Notes under the pieces: model-generated
Database searches by the model: none
Told to the model about the DNA's origin: nothing
What the model saw: the letters and a program-made list of their open reading frames with translations, nothing else
Shown here: positions 1-7,758 of the stretch, one piece after another
Numbering within the stretch: position 1 is the stretch's first letter
How the letters are laid out: every line of letters begins with the position of its first letter
Assembly (NCBI GenBank): GCA_934525735.1
Contig: CAKSZM010000013.1
Location: 1-29,581 of the forward strand
Source of the DNA: an uncultured Faecalibacterium sp.
GTDB lineage: Bacteria > Bacillota > Clostridia > Oscillospirales > Ruminococcaceae
Reading direction: 5' to 3'
DNA length: 29,581 nt
Program-made: the position numbers and the translations under genes

Positions 1-447
1 AAGTACAGCAACTGCGGTCAGCTGTTCCGCTTACCAGACGGCTTACCCATTGCCCCGGACGTTCTGACCAAGTGGTACCGTATGTGGAGGGCGGAGCACC
101 CGGAGTTTGAGAAGATCGTGTTCCACGGTCTGCGCCACTCCAGTGCCACCTACCAGCTGCTACAATCTGGCGGTGACTTCAAATCGGTGCAGGGCAACAC
201 AGGTCATGCAACTGCTACCGTCCTGATGGACACCTACGCTCACACGCAGGACAGGCCCCGGTTGGAGCTGGCAGAGAAGATCGAAGCCGACTTCTACCGG
301 CAGGACACAGCAGGAGCAGTGCCGCAGGCGTCCCCGGAAAACAAAATGCCGGCGGCAACAAAAATCACAGGCAAAATGATCCTTGAAGCCATCCGGCAGA
401 TGGACGCAGAGGAACGCCGCGAGCTGACGCGGGTGCTCTTCGCGTAA
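1..447 (+). CDS. Tyrosine recombinase/integrase, C-terminal part (5' end outside window)
   Basis: The reading frame is open from base 1, so the start lies outside the window; about 148 residues remain. The visible part holds the end of a phage-type integrase catalytic domain: HGLRHSSAT is box II (Arg and His of the active site), GHATATVLMDTYAHT carries the later His and the nucleophilic Tyr. About 75 residues follow the Tyr, with an acidic/basic tail (MDAEERRELTRVLFA). Enzymes of this family cut and rejoin DNA at short att sites, often in tRNA genes, to integrate phages and conjugative elements. The gene points toward, and ends 154 bp before, the 3' end of a tRNA-Arg, the usual arrangement at the edge of an integrated element. 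Which element it belongs to cannot be told here. Confidence 0.9.
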   Translation, partial: KYSNCGQLFRLPDGLPIAPDVLTKWYRMWRAEHPEFEKIVFHGLRHSSATYQLLQSGGDFKSVQGNTGHATATVLMDTYAHTQDRPRLELAEKIEADFYRQDTAGAVPQASPENKMPAATKITGKMILEAIRQMDAEERRELTRVLFA

Positions 448-460
448 AAGATTCTTTTTT

Positions 461-545
461 GTGCAGCGAAATACACGCTGTGCAAGCGATGCAAAGAGTT
501 CATGGCTTTTTTGTAAAGTGTGCAGGAGATGTGCAAAAGTGTGCA
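461..545. repeat. Iterated GTGCA boxes between integrase and tRNA, possible recombinase arm sites
   Basis: GTGCA occurs at 461, 480, 520, 531 and 541. The last three sit in TGTGCA(G/A) direct repeats spaced 10-11 bp, i.e. on one face of the helix. Short iterated boxes beside an integrase gene and att site are typical of integrase arm-type or excisionase binding sites. The function is inferred from position and spacing only. Confidence 0.45.
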
Positions 546-555
546 GACTCTGCCA

Positions 556-594
556 GAAAAACAAAAAAGCCATGAAATCTTTCGATTTCACGGC
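556..594 (-). terminator. Intrinsic terminator after tRNA-Arg
   Basis: On the minus strand an 11-bp stem (GCCGTGAAATC / GATTTCATGGC, one G-U pair) is closed by a GAAA tetraloop and followed by TTTTTTGTTTTT. It lies a few bases past the encoded CCA of the tRNA. If the integrated element ends in the tRNA, this terminator belongs to the element or was restored by it. The CATGGCTTTTTT half recurs in inverted orientation at 501-512. Confidence 0.8.
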
Positions 595-600
595 ATTTTC

Positions 601-677
601 TGGTGCGATGGAAGGGACTCGAACCCCCGGCCTACTGATTCGTAGTCAGTCACTCTATCCAGCTGAGCTACCAACGC
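601..677 (-). tRNA. tRNA-Arg (anticodon ACG), CCA encoded
   Basis: The minus strand reads as a full cloverleaf: acceptor GCGTTGG, D-arm TAGCTCAGCTGGATAGAG, anticodon arm with ACG at 641-643, T-loop TTCGAGT, 3' acceptor CCATCGC, discriminator A and encoded CCA (601-603). ACG, read as ICG after deamination, decodes CGN arginine codons. The acceptor stem has a U4-U69 mismatch and the T-stem has two G-U pairs, both from the 3' side. That half is the part an integrating element replaces when it uses a tRNA 3' end as att site, and the integrase gene sits just beyond it. Confidence 0.93.
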
Positions 678-702
678 ATACGTTCCGTTCGGAACATGAT
701 GT

Positions 703-731
703 ATTTTACCACTCATCTTCGGCTTTGTCAA
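703..731 (-). promoter_or_regulatory. Sigma-A promoter of tRNA-Arg
   Basis: Minus strand: TTGACA (726-731), 17-bp spacer, TAAAAT (703-708). A small GTTCC-gttc-GGAAC hairpin lies between it and the tRNA. Bases 732-960, up to the tig promoter, are AT-rich and show no other convincing feature. Confidence 0.8.
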
Positions 732-971
732 CCATTTTTTGAAATTATTTTTGAAAGTTTTCAAAAAGAACGTCTTTTTGTCGTGTCTCCGACTATTTTT
801 CAGAAATTTTGCTTTGTATTCTTGCACCCATTTTGCAGTATCTTCCTGCATTTCCGCTCGTTTTTTGCGTCCGGCTGCCGCTCTGCATTGAGAAAGGAAT
901 GCCCATCCGCCTCAGGATCACCCCGGAAAACCGCTTCAAACTCACAGAATCGGCACTTTTTATGATTTTTC

Positions 972-1003
972 TTGTATCGTTTTTATCATTCTTGTGCTAT
1001 AAT
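972..1003 (+). promoter_or_regulatory. Candidate tig promoter with extended -10
   Basis: TATAAT at 998-1003 is preceded by TGC, making an extended -10 (TGnTATAAT). The best upstream hexamer is TTGTAT at 972-977 with a long 20-bp spacer, so the extended -10 probably carries recognition. It gives a leader of about 100 nt before the tig start. Confidence 0.6.
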
Positions 1004-1109
1004 AAGCTTACTATATGTTTTAAAATGTGCTTTAGCAGGGTGTACAGGATTCCGCAGCGCATCGCTGCTGACTTTTTCCTGCAGAAAAGCAACACGGAGG
1101 GTAGATCCT

Positions 1110-2405
1110 ATGAAACTGGTAAGCGTGGAAACTCCTGAAAAGAGTGTCTGCAAAATGACTTTCAGCGCCAGCCCGGAAGAGCTGGAAGCTGCATCCAACG
1201 CCGTTTATGAGCGCACCCGCGCCTCTTATACGATCAAGGGCTTCAAAAAAGGCGAGGCCGACCGTGCACAGATCGAAGCCGACCGCGGCGAGCATACCTT
1301 CTGGTACGATGCCATCAATGACCTGATGGACAAGGATGTGCCTGCACTGTACGACGCCGCTCTGGCCGAGCACGGCTATGTGCCGGTGGATGAACCCACC
1401 TACGATCTGGTCAGCGTCAAGAAGGACGAGGGCTTTGTCGCTACCGCCACCGTCGCTCTGCAGCCCGAGCTGAACCTGACCAAAACCACCGGCTTTGTCA
1501 CCGAATGCGTCACGCCGGAAGTGACCGACAAGGAGATCGACAGCGTTCTGGAACGCCGCCGCAATGCTGCTGCTGAGCTGGTGCCGCACAAAGGCCCCGC
1601 CGTCAAGGGCAACATCGTACATATTGATTACGAAGGCCTGCTGGAAGGCAAGCCGTTCCAGGGCGGCACCGCCAAGAATCAGGCTGTCCAGCTGGGCAGC
1701 GGCCGCATGATCCCCGGCTTTGAGGAGGGCATTCTGGGGCACAAAGCCGGCGAAGAGTTCGAGATCTTCGTCACCTTCCCGAACCGTTACCACGCCAAAG
1801 AACTGGCCGGCAAGCCGGTGGTGTTCAAGATCAAGCTGATCGATGTCTGCGTGCGTCAGATCCCGGCGCTGAACAGCGATTTTGCCAAGAAGGTCGCCAA
1901 TGTGGACACGCTGGACGAGCTGCGCGCTCAGGTGAAGCAGCAGCTGCACGACGGCAAGCACGCCAGCGCCCTGAACCGCGCCAAGGATCAGATCCTGACC
2001 CAGCTGTCGGATGCCGCTGAAGGCGAACTGCCCAGCGTTCTGGTGGAAAACACCTACCAGCTGCAGATGGAACAGATCCAGCAGCAGCTGCAGATGCAGC
2101 GCACCAGTCTGGACCGCTATCTGAGCCAGATCCACGAGACCCGTGAGAGCTTTACTGCAAAGGTCCGCGCTTCTGCTGAGAAGACTGCCCGTGTCCGCAT
2201 GGCTCTGCTGCAGATCGCTCAGCAGGAGGGTCTGGTACCCACCGAAGAGGACATTGAAAAGCAGCTGGCTGAACGCGCCGAGCGCGCCAAGAAGACGCTG
2301 GAGGAGATCAAGGAGAAGTCCAACATCCCCGCCATGCGCCGCAACGAGGGCATTCGCAAGGCTGCCGACTGGGTGATCGAGCACTCCACCATCGAAGAGA
2401 AATAA
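1110..2405 (+). CDS. tig: Trigger factor, ribosome-associated chaperone and peptidyl-prolyl isomerase
   Basis: 431 residues, the usual size for trigger factor. The N-terminal ribosome-binding domain (about 1-145) carries GFKKGEAD at 44-51, a diverged form of the GFRxGxxP ribosome-docking signature. A central FKBP-type PPIase domain (about 150-245) includes VHIDYEGLLEGKPFQGG and IPGFEEGILGHKAGE. The rest is the long helical C-terminal substrate-binding region. It binds at the ribosome exit tunnel and shields nascent chains. The ATG at 1110 is chosen because GGAGG lies at 1096-1100 and homology begins at MKLVSVE; upstream in-frame ATGs overlap the promoter. The gene has its own promoter and ends in a strong terminator, so it looks monocistronic, without the clpX/lon neighbours it has in many bacteria. 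Confidence 0.96.
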   Translation: MKLVSVETPEKSVCKMTFSASPEELEAASNAVYERTRASYTIKGFKKGEADRAQIEADRGEHTFWYDAINDLMDKDVPALYDAALAEHGYVPVDEPTYDLVSVKKDEGFVATATVALQPELNLTKTTGFVTECVTPEVTDKEIDSVLERRRNAAAELVPHKGPAVKGNIVHIDYEGLLEGKPFQGGTAKNQAVQLGSGRMIPGFEEGILGHKAGEEFEIFVTFPNRYHAKELAGKPVVFKIKLIDVCVRQIPALNSDFAKKVANVDTLDELRAQVKQQLHDGKHASALNRAKDQILTQLSDAAEGELPSVLVENTYQLQMEQIQQQLQMQRTSLDRYLSQIHETRESFTAKVRASAEKTARVRMALLQIAQQEGLVPTEEDIEKQLAERAERAKKTLEEIKEKSNIPAMRRNEGIRKAADWVIEHSTIEEK

Positions 2406-2416
2406 GTTTTTGACAG

Positions 2417-2450
2417 AAACAAAGCCCGTGCGAAAGCACGGGCTTTGTTT
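2417..2450. terminator. Bidirectional terminator between tig and the TSUP gene
   Basis: Perfect 15-bp inverted repeat (AAACAAAGCCCGTGC / GCACGGGCTTTGTTT) around a GAAA loop, with T-runs on both strands. It serves tig (+) and the convergent exporter gene (-). Confidence 0.92.
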
Positions 2451-2463
2451 ATTTTTTGAAGCA

Positions 2464-3240
2464 TCAGCTTAACAGCTTGAACCCCATGATGACGATGCCG
2501 AGCACCACCAGCACCACGCCAGTGGCGCGGTTCAGGGTCTTTGCGTCCGCCTTATTGGCAAACACGGCGGCAATGCGCGCCCACAGCAGGGTAAACACCA
2601 CGCACAGCGCCCACACGAACCAGTCCGGTGTGCCGCCGATCATGAAGTGGGACACCGCACCGGTCAGGGCAGTAAAGGTCATGATGAACACACTGGTGCC
2701 CACAGCTGTTTTCAGCTCGTAACCCAGCACGCTGGTGAGGATGAGCAGCATCATCATGCCGCCGCCTGCACCGATGAAGCCGCAGATGAAACCAATCATC
2801 ACACCGCACACCACCGACTGAACGGCACGTTTCTGTGCGCTGACGCCCTGCATGGCCTCCTTGGTGGTCATGACCGGGCGCACGATGAACTTGATGCCCA
2901 GCAGGAAGGTCATGAACACCGAGAACCCGCCCATGGTAGCCGAGGGCACCTTGCTGGCCACCCAGCTGCCCACCACCGTGAATGCCAGCACGCTGGCCAT
3001 CATGATGAGACCGTTTTTGATGTCGAGGTTCTTGTTTTTATGATAGGTGTAGGCCGAAACAGCGCTGGCCAGCACGTCCGAGGAAAGGGCAATGCCCACC
3101 GCCATATAAGGATCCATGTGCAGGAAGGTGATGAGCATGGGGCTGATGACCGCCGCCGCGCTCATGCCTGCAAAGCCGGTGCCGAGGCCTGCGCCCATAC
3201 CGGCAAAAAAGGCCACGATGATGGTAAACAAAACGCTCAT
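2464..3240 (-). CDS. TauE/SafE (TSUP) family membrane permease
   Basis: 258 residues with about eight hydrophobic segments in two halves. The halves carry the family's glycine-rich motifs: GLGTGFAGMSAAAVISPML near the N-terminus and GFIGAGGGMMMLLILT in the second half. TSUP proteins move sulfite, sulfonates, thiosulfate or related sulfur and organic anions; the substrate cannot be read from sequence. The start ATG is one base after the stop of the marR-like gene, so the two are translationally coupled. The permease is therefore probably controlled by that regulator and responds to the same ligand. Confidence 0.88.
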   Translation of the reverse strand: MSVLFTIIVAFFAGMGAGLGTGFAGMSAAAVISPMLITFLHMDPYMAVGIALSSDVLASAVSAYTYHKNKNLDIKNGLIMMASVLAFTVVGSWVASKVPSATMGGFSVFMTFLLGIKFIVRPVMTTKEAMQGVSAQKRAVQSVVCGVMIGFICGFIGAGGGMMMLLILTSVLGYELKTAVGTSVFIMTFTALTGAVSHFMIGGTPDWFVWALCVVFTLLWARIAAVFANKADAKTLNRATGVVLVVLGIVIMGFKLLS

Positions 3241-3241
3241 A

Positions 3242-3676
3242 TTACGGGTTCTCCTTTAAAATTTCGTCCAGATTTTTCCCGATGATTTCCATCGTGCGGA
3301 AAAACGCTTCCCGGGTCGGCTCGTCGGTATTGGTCAGCAGCCGCGCAAAGAACGCATTCTGCACAGCGCGTCCCCGCTCAATGACCGGGCGGGTCTTTTC
3401 GGTGCAGAGCAGCTCGGTCTTGCGGCGGTCGCCCGGAACGGCGCGCCGTTCCAGATAACCTTCCTTCACCAGCCGCTCCACATGCATGGAGACCAGATTG
3501 GCCTTGATATGCCGGATCTCCACGATATCACTGGCAGTCCGGCAGTCCGGGTTGTTGGCAAGGAACATCAGGATATCAAAGGCCGTCTGCGGCAGTTTCA
3601 GCTCCTGACACAGGGGCTTGCAGACCGCATTGTATGCCTGCGAGGTCTTGATGGCAAATTCCATGCTCGGATTCAT
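3242..3676 (-). CDS. MarR-family transcriptional regulator
   Basis: 144 residues, typical MarR size. The winged helix-turn-helix occupies about 30-100: LPQTAFDILMFLANNPDCRTASDIVEI... then a recognition helix and the wing VPGDRRKTELLCTEK, matching the family DxRxxxxxLT pattern. MarR dimers bind palindromes and release DNA when a small ligand binds. It is the first gene of a two-gene unit with the TSUP exporter. A strong promoter (3718-3746) with interleaved TTCAA/TTGAA inverted repeats just downstream suggests autorepression of the pair. Confidence 0.9.
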   Translation of the reverse strand: MNPSMEFAIKTSQAYNAVCKPLCQELKLPQTAFDILMFLANNPDCRTASDIVEIRHIKANLVSMHVERLVKEGYLERRAVPGDRRKTELLCTEKTRPVIERGRAVQNAFFARLLTNTDEPTREAFFRTMEIIGKNLDEILKENP

Positions 3677-3695
3677 TGCTTATTCCTTTCGTTTT

Positions 3696-3715
3696 TTGAA
3701 TATTTCAATTTTGAA
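3696..3715 (-). promoter_or_regulatory. Likely MarR operator
   Basis: Minus strand TTCAA-AA-TTGAA-ATA-TTCAA: three half-sites forming two overlapping inverted repeats immediately downstream of the -10, around and after the expected start of transcription. This position suits repression by the adjacent MarR protein; binding is inferred. Confidence 0.55.
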
Positions 3716-3717
3716 GT

Positions 3718-3746
3718 ATTATAGTGTAAAACATGGACGTTGTCAA
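3718..3746 (-). promoter_or_regulatory. Consensus sigma-A promoter of marR-TSUP operon
   Basis: Minus strand TTGACA (3741-3746), 17-bp spacer, TATAAT (3718-3723): a perfect match to consensus, as expected for a promoter held off by a repressor. Confidence 0.88.
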
Positions 3747-3760
3747 GGGTTCCGCCAGCA

Positions 3761-3800
3761 AAAAACGGTGCTGCACAAAAGAATGCACAGCACCGTTTTT
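3761..3800 (-). terminator. Terminator of feoAB
   Basis: 13-bp perfect stem AAAAACGGTGCTG / CAGCACCGTTTTT with a 14-nt loop, just past the feoAB stop codon (3816). The minus strand ends in a T-run. Confidence 0.88.
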
Positions 3801-3815
3801 GCTATTTTATTTTCC

Positions 3816-6158
3816 TCAGAAAATCATCACAGCCGCAAACCGCACCAGAAGGGCGCAGATCCACGCCACCGCGCACTGGTTCACTACCATAATGACGGCC
3901 CACTTATTGCCCAGCTCCCGCTTGACTGCCGCCACAGCGGCAATGCAGGGAGTGTACAGCAGGCAGAACACCAGCAGGGGAGCCGCCTGCGCCGGGGTCA
4001 GGGCCGCCGCCAGCACGGCCTCGGAGCCGAACAGAATAATCAGAGTGGACACCACGCTCTCCTTGGCCATAAAGCCGGTGATGAGCGCTGTGGACACCCG
4101 CCAGTCCGCAAAGCCCAGCGGCGCAAACAGCGGGGCGATATCGCCCGCGATGCGCGCCAGAATGCTGGCCTGCGGGTCTGCGGTCAGACTGAGGCGCAGG
4201 TCGAAGTTCTGCAAAAACCAGATGACGATGGTTGCCGCAAAGATGACCGTGAATGCTTTCTGCAAAAAGTCCCGGGCCTTTTCCCACAGCAGCTGGGCCA
4301 CATTCTTCAGGCCCGGCAGGCGGTAGTTTGGCAGCTCCATCACAAAGGGCACCGCCTCGCCCTTGAACACCGTGCTCTTGAGCAGCAGCGCCGCCAGCAC
4401 GCCCACCGCGATGCCGCCGAAGTACAGCAGCACCATGACAAGGCCCGCATACTGCGGGAAGAACGCCGCCGCAAACAGGCTGTAGATGGGCAGCTTGGCC
4501 GAGCAGCTCATGAACGGGGTGAGCAGGATGGTCATCTTGCGGTCGCGCTCGGAGGGCAGGGTGCGGCTGGCCATGACGCCGGGCACCGTGCAGCCGAAGC
4601 CGATGAGCATAGGCACGATGCTGCGGCCCGAAAGGCCGATGCGGCGCAGCAGCTTATCCATCACAAAGGCAACGCGGGCCATGTAGCCGGTATCTTCCAG
4701 CATGGAGAGGAAGAAGAACAGCACCACGATGATGGGCAGAAAGCTCAGCACGCTGCCCACGCCGCTGAACACGCCGTCGATGATGAGCGAGTGCACCGCT
4801 GCGTTGACGTTCCAGTTGGTCAGGGCGGTGTCCACGATGCCGGTGAGGGCATCGATGCCCATTTCCATCAGATTCTGGAAGAACAGGCCGATAACGTTGA
4901 ATGTGAGGAAGAACACCAGCGCCATGATGGCCACAAAAGCCGGGATGGCGGTGTACTTGCCGGTAAGGAATTTGTCGATCTTGTTGGAGCGCATCTGCTC
5001 CTTGCTCTCGTGGGGCTTGACGACGGTCTGCGCCACCAGCTCCTGAATGAAGGAGAAGCGCATATCCGCGATGGCGGCGGCGCGGTCCAGCCCGCGCTCC
5101 TGCTCCATCTGCACGATGATGTGCTCGATCATCTCTTTCTCGTTCTGATCCAGCTTCAGAGCCTGCTCGATGCGCTGGTCGCCCTCCACCAGCTTGGTGG
5201 CGGCAAAACGCACCGGGATGCCCGCTGCTTTGGCGTGATCCTCGATGAGGTGGATAATGCCGTGAATGCAGCGGTGCACTGCGCCGCCATGGTCATCCTC
5301 GCTGCAAAAGTCCATGCGTCCCGGCCGCTCCTGATACTTTGCCACATGGACGGCGTGGTCTACCAGCTCATCCACACCCTCGTTCTTGGCGGCGGAAATT
5401 GGGATGACCGGGATGCCCAGCATGGCTTCCATCTTATTGATACGCACCGTGCCGCCGTTGCCGCGCACCTCGTCCATCATGTTCAGCGCCAGCACCATGG
5501 GAGTGTCCAGCTCCATCAGCTGCATGGTCAGGTAGAGGTTGCGCTCGATGTTGGTGGCGTCCACGATGTTGATGATGCCGGTGGGCTTTTCGCCGATGAT
5601 GAACTGGCGGGTGACGATCTCCTCGCTGGAATAGGGCGACATGGAGTAGATGCCCGGCAGGTCGGTCACTTCGGTCTCCGGGTGGCCCTTGATGGCGCCG
5701 CTCTTGCGGTCCACCGTCACGCCCGGGAAGTTGCCCACATGCTGGTTGGAACCGGTAAGCTGGTTGAACAGGGTGGTCTTGCCGCAGTTCTGGTTTCCGG
5801 CCAGCGCAAAGGTGAGGGTCTTGCCCTCTGGCAGGGGATTTTCGCCCTTCTTGATGTGGTATTTACCGCCCTCGCCAAGGCCGGGGTGATCCACCATTTT
5901 ATCATCCACCGGGGCGTGCGCCGCCGGGGCTTTCTCGGTGGGAGTAATGCCGATCTGCGCCGCATCGTCCAGACGCAGGGTCAGCTCATAGCCGTGGATG
6001 CGCAGCTCCATGGGGTCGCCCATGGGCGCCAGTTTGATCAGGGTGACTTCCGCCCCCGGAATGAGACCCATATCCAGAAAATGCTGGCGCAGCGCACCGC
6101 TGCCGCCCACCGTGTTCACAATGGCGCTCTTGCCGATCTGCAGCTCTTTTAATGTCAT
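3816..6158 (-). CDS. feoB: Fused FeoA-FeoB ferrous iron transporter
   Basis: 780 residues. Residues 1-75 form a FeoA (SH3-like) domain (MTLKELQIGKSAIV, LDMGLIPGAEV). After a linker rich in Ala/Pro/His comes FeoB: a G-protein domain with G1 GNQNCGKTT (121-129), G2 FPGVTVD (144-150), G3 DLPG (166-169) and G4 NMMD (226-229); a helical spacer; then the polytopic membrane part with two Gate regions (for example FLPIIVVLFFFLSMLEDTGY and GCTVPGVMASRT). FeoB imports Fe2+ across the cytoplasmic membrane; FeoA is normally a separate small partner, and the fusion fixes them 1:1. No FeoC is seen. The ATG at 6158 is preceded by AAGAAGG. The gene stands alone with its own promoter, DtxR-like operator and terminator. 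Confidence 0.96.
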   Translation of the reverse strand: MTLKELQIGKSAIVNTVGGSGALRQHFLDMGLIPGAEVTLIKLAPMGDPMELRIHGYELTLRLDDAAQIGITPTEKAPAAHAPVDDKMVDHPGLGEGGKYHIKKGENPLPEGKTLTFALAGNQNCGKTTLFNQLTGSNQHVGNFPGVTVDRKSGAIKGHPETEVTDLPGIYSMSPYSSEEIVTRQFIIGEKPTGIINIVDATNIERNLYLTMQLMELDTPMVLALNMMDEVRGNGGTVRINKMEAMLGIPVIPISAAKNEGVDELVDHAVHVAKYQERPGRMDFCSEDDHGGAVHRCIHGIIHLIEDHAKAAGIPVRFAATKLVEGDQRIEQALKLDQNEKEMIEHIIVQMEQERGLDRAAAIADMRFSFIQELVAQTVVKPHESKEQMRSNKIDKFLTGKYTAIPAFVAIMALVFFLTFNVIGLFFQNLMEMGIDALTGIVDTALTNWNVNAAVHSLIIDGVFSGVGSVLSFLPIIVVLFFFLSMLEDTGYMARVAFVMDKLLRRIGLSGRSIVPMLIGFGCTVPGVMASRTLPSERDRKMTILLTPFMSCSAKLPIYSLFAAAFFPQYAGLVMVLLYFGGIAVGVLAALLLKSTVFKGEAVPFVMELPNYRLPGLKNVAQLLWEKARDFLQKAFTVIFAATIVIWFLQNFDLRLSLTADPQASILARIAGDIAPLFAPLGFADWRVSTALITGFMAKESVVSTLIILFGSEAVLAAALTPAQAAPLLVFCLLYTPCIAAVAAVKRELGNKWAVIMVVNQCAVAWICALLVRFAAVMIF

Positions 6159-6194
6159 ATCCGTCTGCCTTCTTTATATGTACCGTTCTTGTGT

Positions 6195-6245
6195 GTTAGC
6201 CCGTGTTAACAAATTTAGTATAGGCTAACCGACCGCGGTTGTCAA
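6195..6245 (-). promoter_or_regulatory. feoAB promoter with DtxR/IdeR-like inverted repeat
   Basis: Minus strand TTGACA (6240-6245), 17-bp spacer, TATACT (6217-6222). GTTAGCC, the core of the DtxR/IdeR box (TTAGGTTAGSCTAACCTAA), abuts the -10 and is repeated in inverted orientation about one turn downstream (plus-strand GTTAGCC at 6195-6201 and GGCTAAC at 6223-6229, 28 bp apart). Iron-loaded DtxR-family repressor is the likely controller; this is inference from the motif and the iron-uptake gene. Confidence 0.65.
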
Positions 6246-6314
6246 TAGAGAATATGGGGGAGCTGCTCAAAGGGCAGCATCCTCGTCCTCTCCGTCTTTG
6301 CTTCACAAATCCAC

Positions 6315-6407
6315 CTCTCCCAAAGGGAGAGGCCTTGGCATACCGGTACAGTTTCTGGCTCAACCGCAAAGTTTCCGGTCACGCCAGAGGCTCTCCCTTT
6401 GGGAGAG
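6315..6407. repeat. MITE-like palindromic repeat
   Basis: Two arms each built on CTCTCCC-A3/T3-GGGAGAG (6315-6331 and 6391-6407) are inverted relative to each other and extend to about 25 bp with a few mismatches (GGCCTTGGCA against GCCAGAGG). Each arm is itself palindromic. There is no coding potential. This matches a kind of short dispersed repeat that is common between genes of gut Firmicutes. It lies between the feoAB promoter and the galE terminator. Confidence 0.7.
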
Positions 6408-6461
6408 CTGCCGAGCAACGCGAGGCTGAGAGGGCGAGCCCGCTAAAGTTAAAGTGGTAAC

Positions 6462-6502
6462 AAAAAAGCACCGCATCCTCTCGGGCGAGAGGATGCGGTG
6501 CT
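6462..6502 (-). terminator. Terminator of galE
   Basis: 15-bp perfect stem (AGCACCGCATCCTCT and its complement), 6-nt loop, then a six-T run on the minus strand, 14 bp after the galE stop codon. Confidence 0.92.
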
Positions 6503-6515
6503 CCGTTTTTATAAA

Positions 6516-7541
6516 TTACTTTACGGTGTGGTAGCCGTCGGGGTTATTCTTCTGCCAGTTCCAGCTGTCGGCACACATCTCCTCGATGCCGTACTGTGCC
6601 ACCCAGCCCAGCTCGTTCTTGGCCTTGGTGGGGTCAGCGTAGCACTCGGCGATATCGCCGGGGCGGCGCGGGTCGATGACATAGGGGATCTCCTTGCCGC
6701 AGGCCTTGGAGAAGGCATGGATGACATCCAGCACACTGTAGCCCTTGCCGGTGCCCAGGTTGCAGATGAACAGGCCGCAGTTCGTTTCCAGCTTCTTGAT
6801 CGCGCAGACATGGCCGCGGGCCAGATCCACCACATGGATATAATCGCGCACGCCGGTGCCGTCCGGGGTGGGGTAGTCGTTGCCGAAGACGTGGACTTTT
6901 TCCAGCTTGCCGACGGCCACCTTGGCAATGTAGGGCATCAGATTATTGGGAATACCGTTGGGGTCCTCGCCGATGAGGCCGGACTTATGGGCGCCGATGG
7001 GGTTGAAGTAGCGCAGCAGAGCCACGTTCAGGCTGGGGTCTGCCTTGCAGACATCCTGCAGGATGCGCTCAGTGAAGGCCTTGGTGGTGCCGTAGGGATT
7101 GGTGGTAGCGCCCACAGGAAAGTCCTCGGTGATGGGCACGCTGGCGGGGTCGCCGTAGACGGTGGCGGAAGAGCTGAACACAAAGTTCTTGCAGCCGTGG
7201 CGGCGCATCACGTCCAGAATGACCAGCGTGCAGTTGAGGTTGTTATAGTAGTATTCAATGGGCTTGGAGACGCTCTCGCCCACAGCCTTGTAGGCTGCAA
7301 ACTGGATGACTGCGGTGATGTCCGGGCACTCGGAGAAGATCTTCTCCACGTCCTCGTGCTTGGTCATGTCCGCATTGTAGAAGCGGAAGTCCTTGCCGGT
7401 GATCTGCTTGACGCGGTCCAGCACTACCGGGGAGGCGTTATAATAATTGTCCGCCACGACCACGTCGTAGCCGGCATTCAACAGTTCGATGCAGGTGTGG
7501 CTGCCGATATAACCGGCACCGCCGGAAACCAAAATTGCCAT
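6516..7541 (-). CDS. galE: UDP-glucose 4-epimerase
   Basis: 341 residues from ATG 7541. An upstream in-frame ATG at 7568 is less likely: GAGAGAGG lies just before 7541 and the Rossmann domain begins at MAILVSGGAGYIGSH. GGAGYIG (7-13) is the NAD-binding loop, and NPYGTTKAF carries the YxxxK catalytic pair of extended short-chain dehydrogenases. It interconverts UDP-galactose and UDP-glucose in the Leloir pathway and supplies UDP-galactose for glycans. It lies downstream of galM on the same strand, but galM has a terminator and galE a promoter of its own, so the two are adjacent units. No galK or galT is in the window. Confidence 0.96.
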   Translation of the reverse strand: MAILVSGGAGYIGSHTCIELLNAGYDVVVADNYYNASPVVLDRVKQITGKDFRFYNADMTKHEDVEKIFSECPDITAVIQFAAYKAVGESVSKPIEYYYNNLNCTLVILDVMRRHGCKNFVFSSSATVYGDPASVPITEDFPVGATTNPYGTTKAFTERILQDVCKADPSLNVALLRYFNPIGAHKSGLIGEDPNGIPNNLMPYIAKVAVGKLEKVHVFGNDYPTPDGTGVRDYIHVVDLARGHVCAIKKLETNCGLFICNLGTGKGYSVLDVIHAFSKACGKEIPYVIDPRRPGDIAECYADPTKAKNELGWVAQYGIEEMCADSWNWQKNNPDGYHTVK

Positions 7542-7604
7542 AGTCCAGTACCTCTCTCGCTCATTCACATATCATTTGCACCGGTGTTTCCCGGCCCTGC
7601 CTAA

Positions 7605-7633
7605 AGAATACCGCTTTTGCAGGCCGGAATCAA
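7605..7633 (-). promoter_or_regulatory. galE promoter
   Basis: Minus strand TTGATT (7628-7633), 17-bp spacer, TATTCT (7605-7610). Just upstream, TTGCATGT is repeated at 7650-7657 and 7665-7672, 15 bp apart, and could be an activator or repressor site. Confidence 0.6.
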
Positions 7634-7758
7634 GAGATGTGTTTTTTATTTGCATGTGTTTTTGTTGCATGTTTTTCTAAAAAGCTTTTGATTCAAAATT
7701 GTTTTTCGTCCATTTTCCATGGAGAGAAGACCCGGTTTGTGCAAATAGGAGAAAGAAA

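Noticed and set aside
809..1138. 109-codon plus-strand ORF before tig
   Set aside because: It overlaps the tig promoter and start and has no recognisable content.
1032..2384. 450-codon open frame antisense to trigger factor
   Set aside because: Shadow frame with no ribosome site or family; the trigger factor assignment is clear.
3618..6152. 844-codon open frame antisense to feoAB
   Set aside because: A shadow of a GC-rich gene: His/Gln/Arg-rich, no family features, no ribosome site; the FeoAB protein on the other strand is certain.
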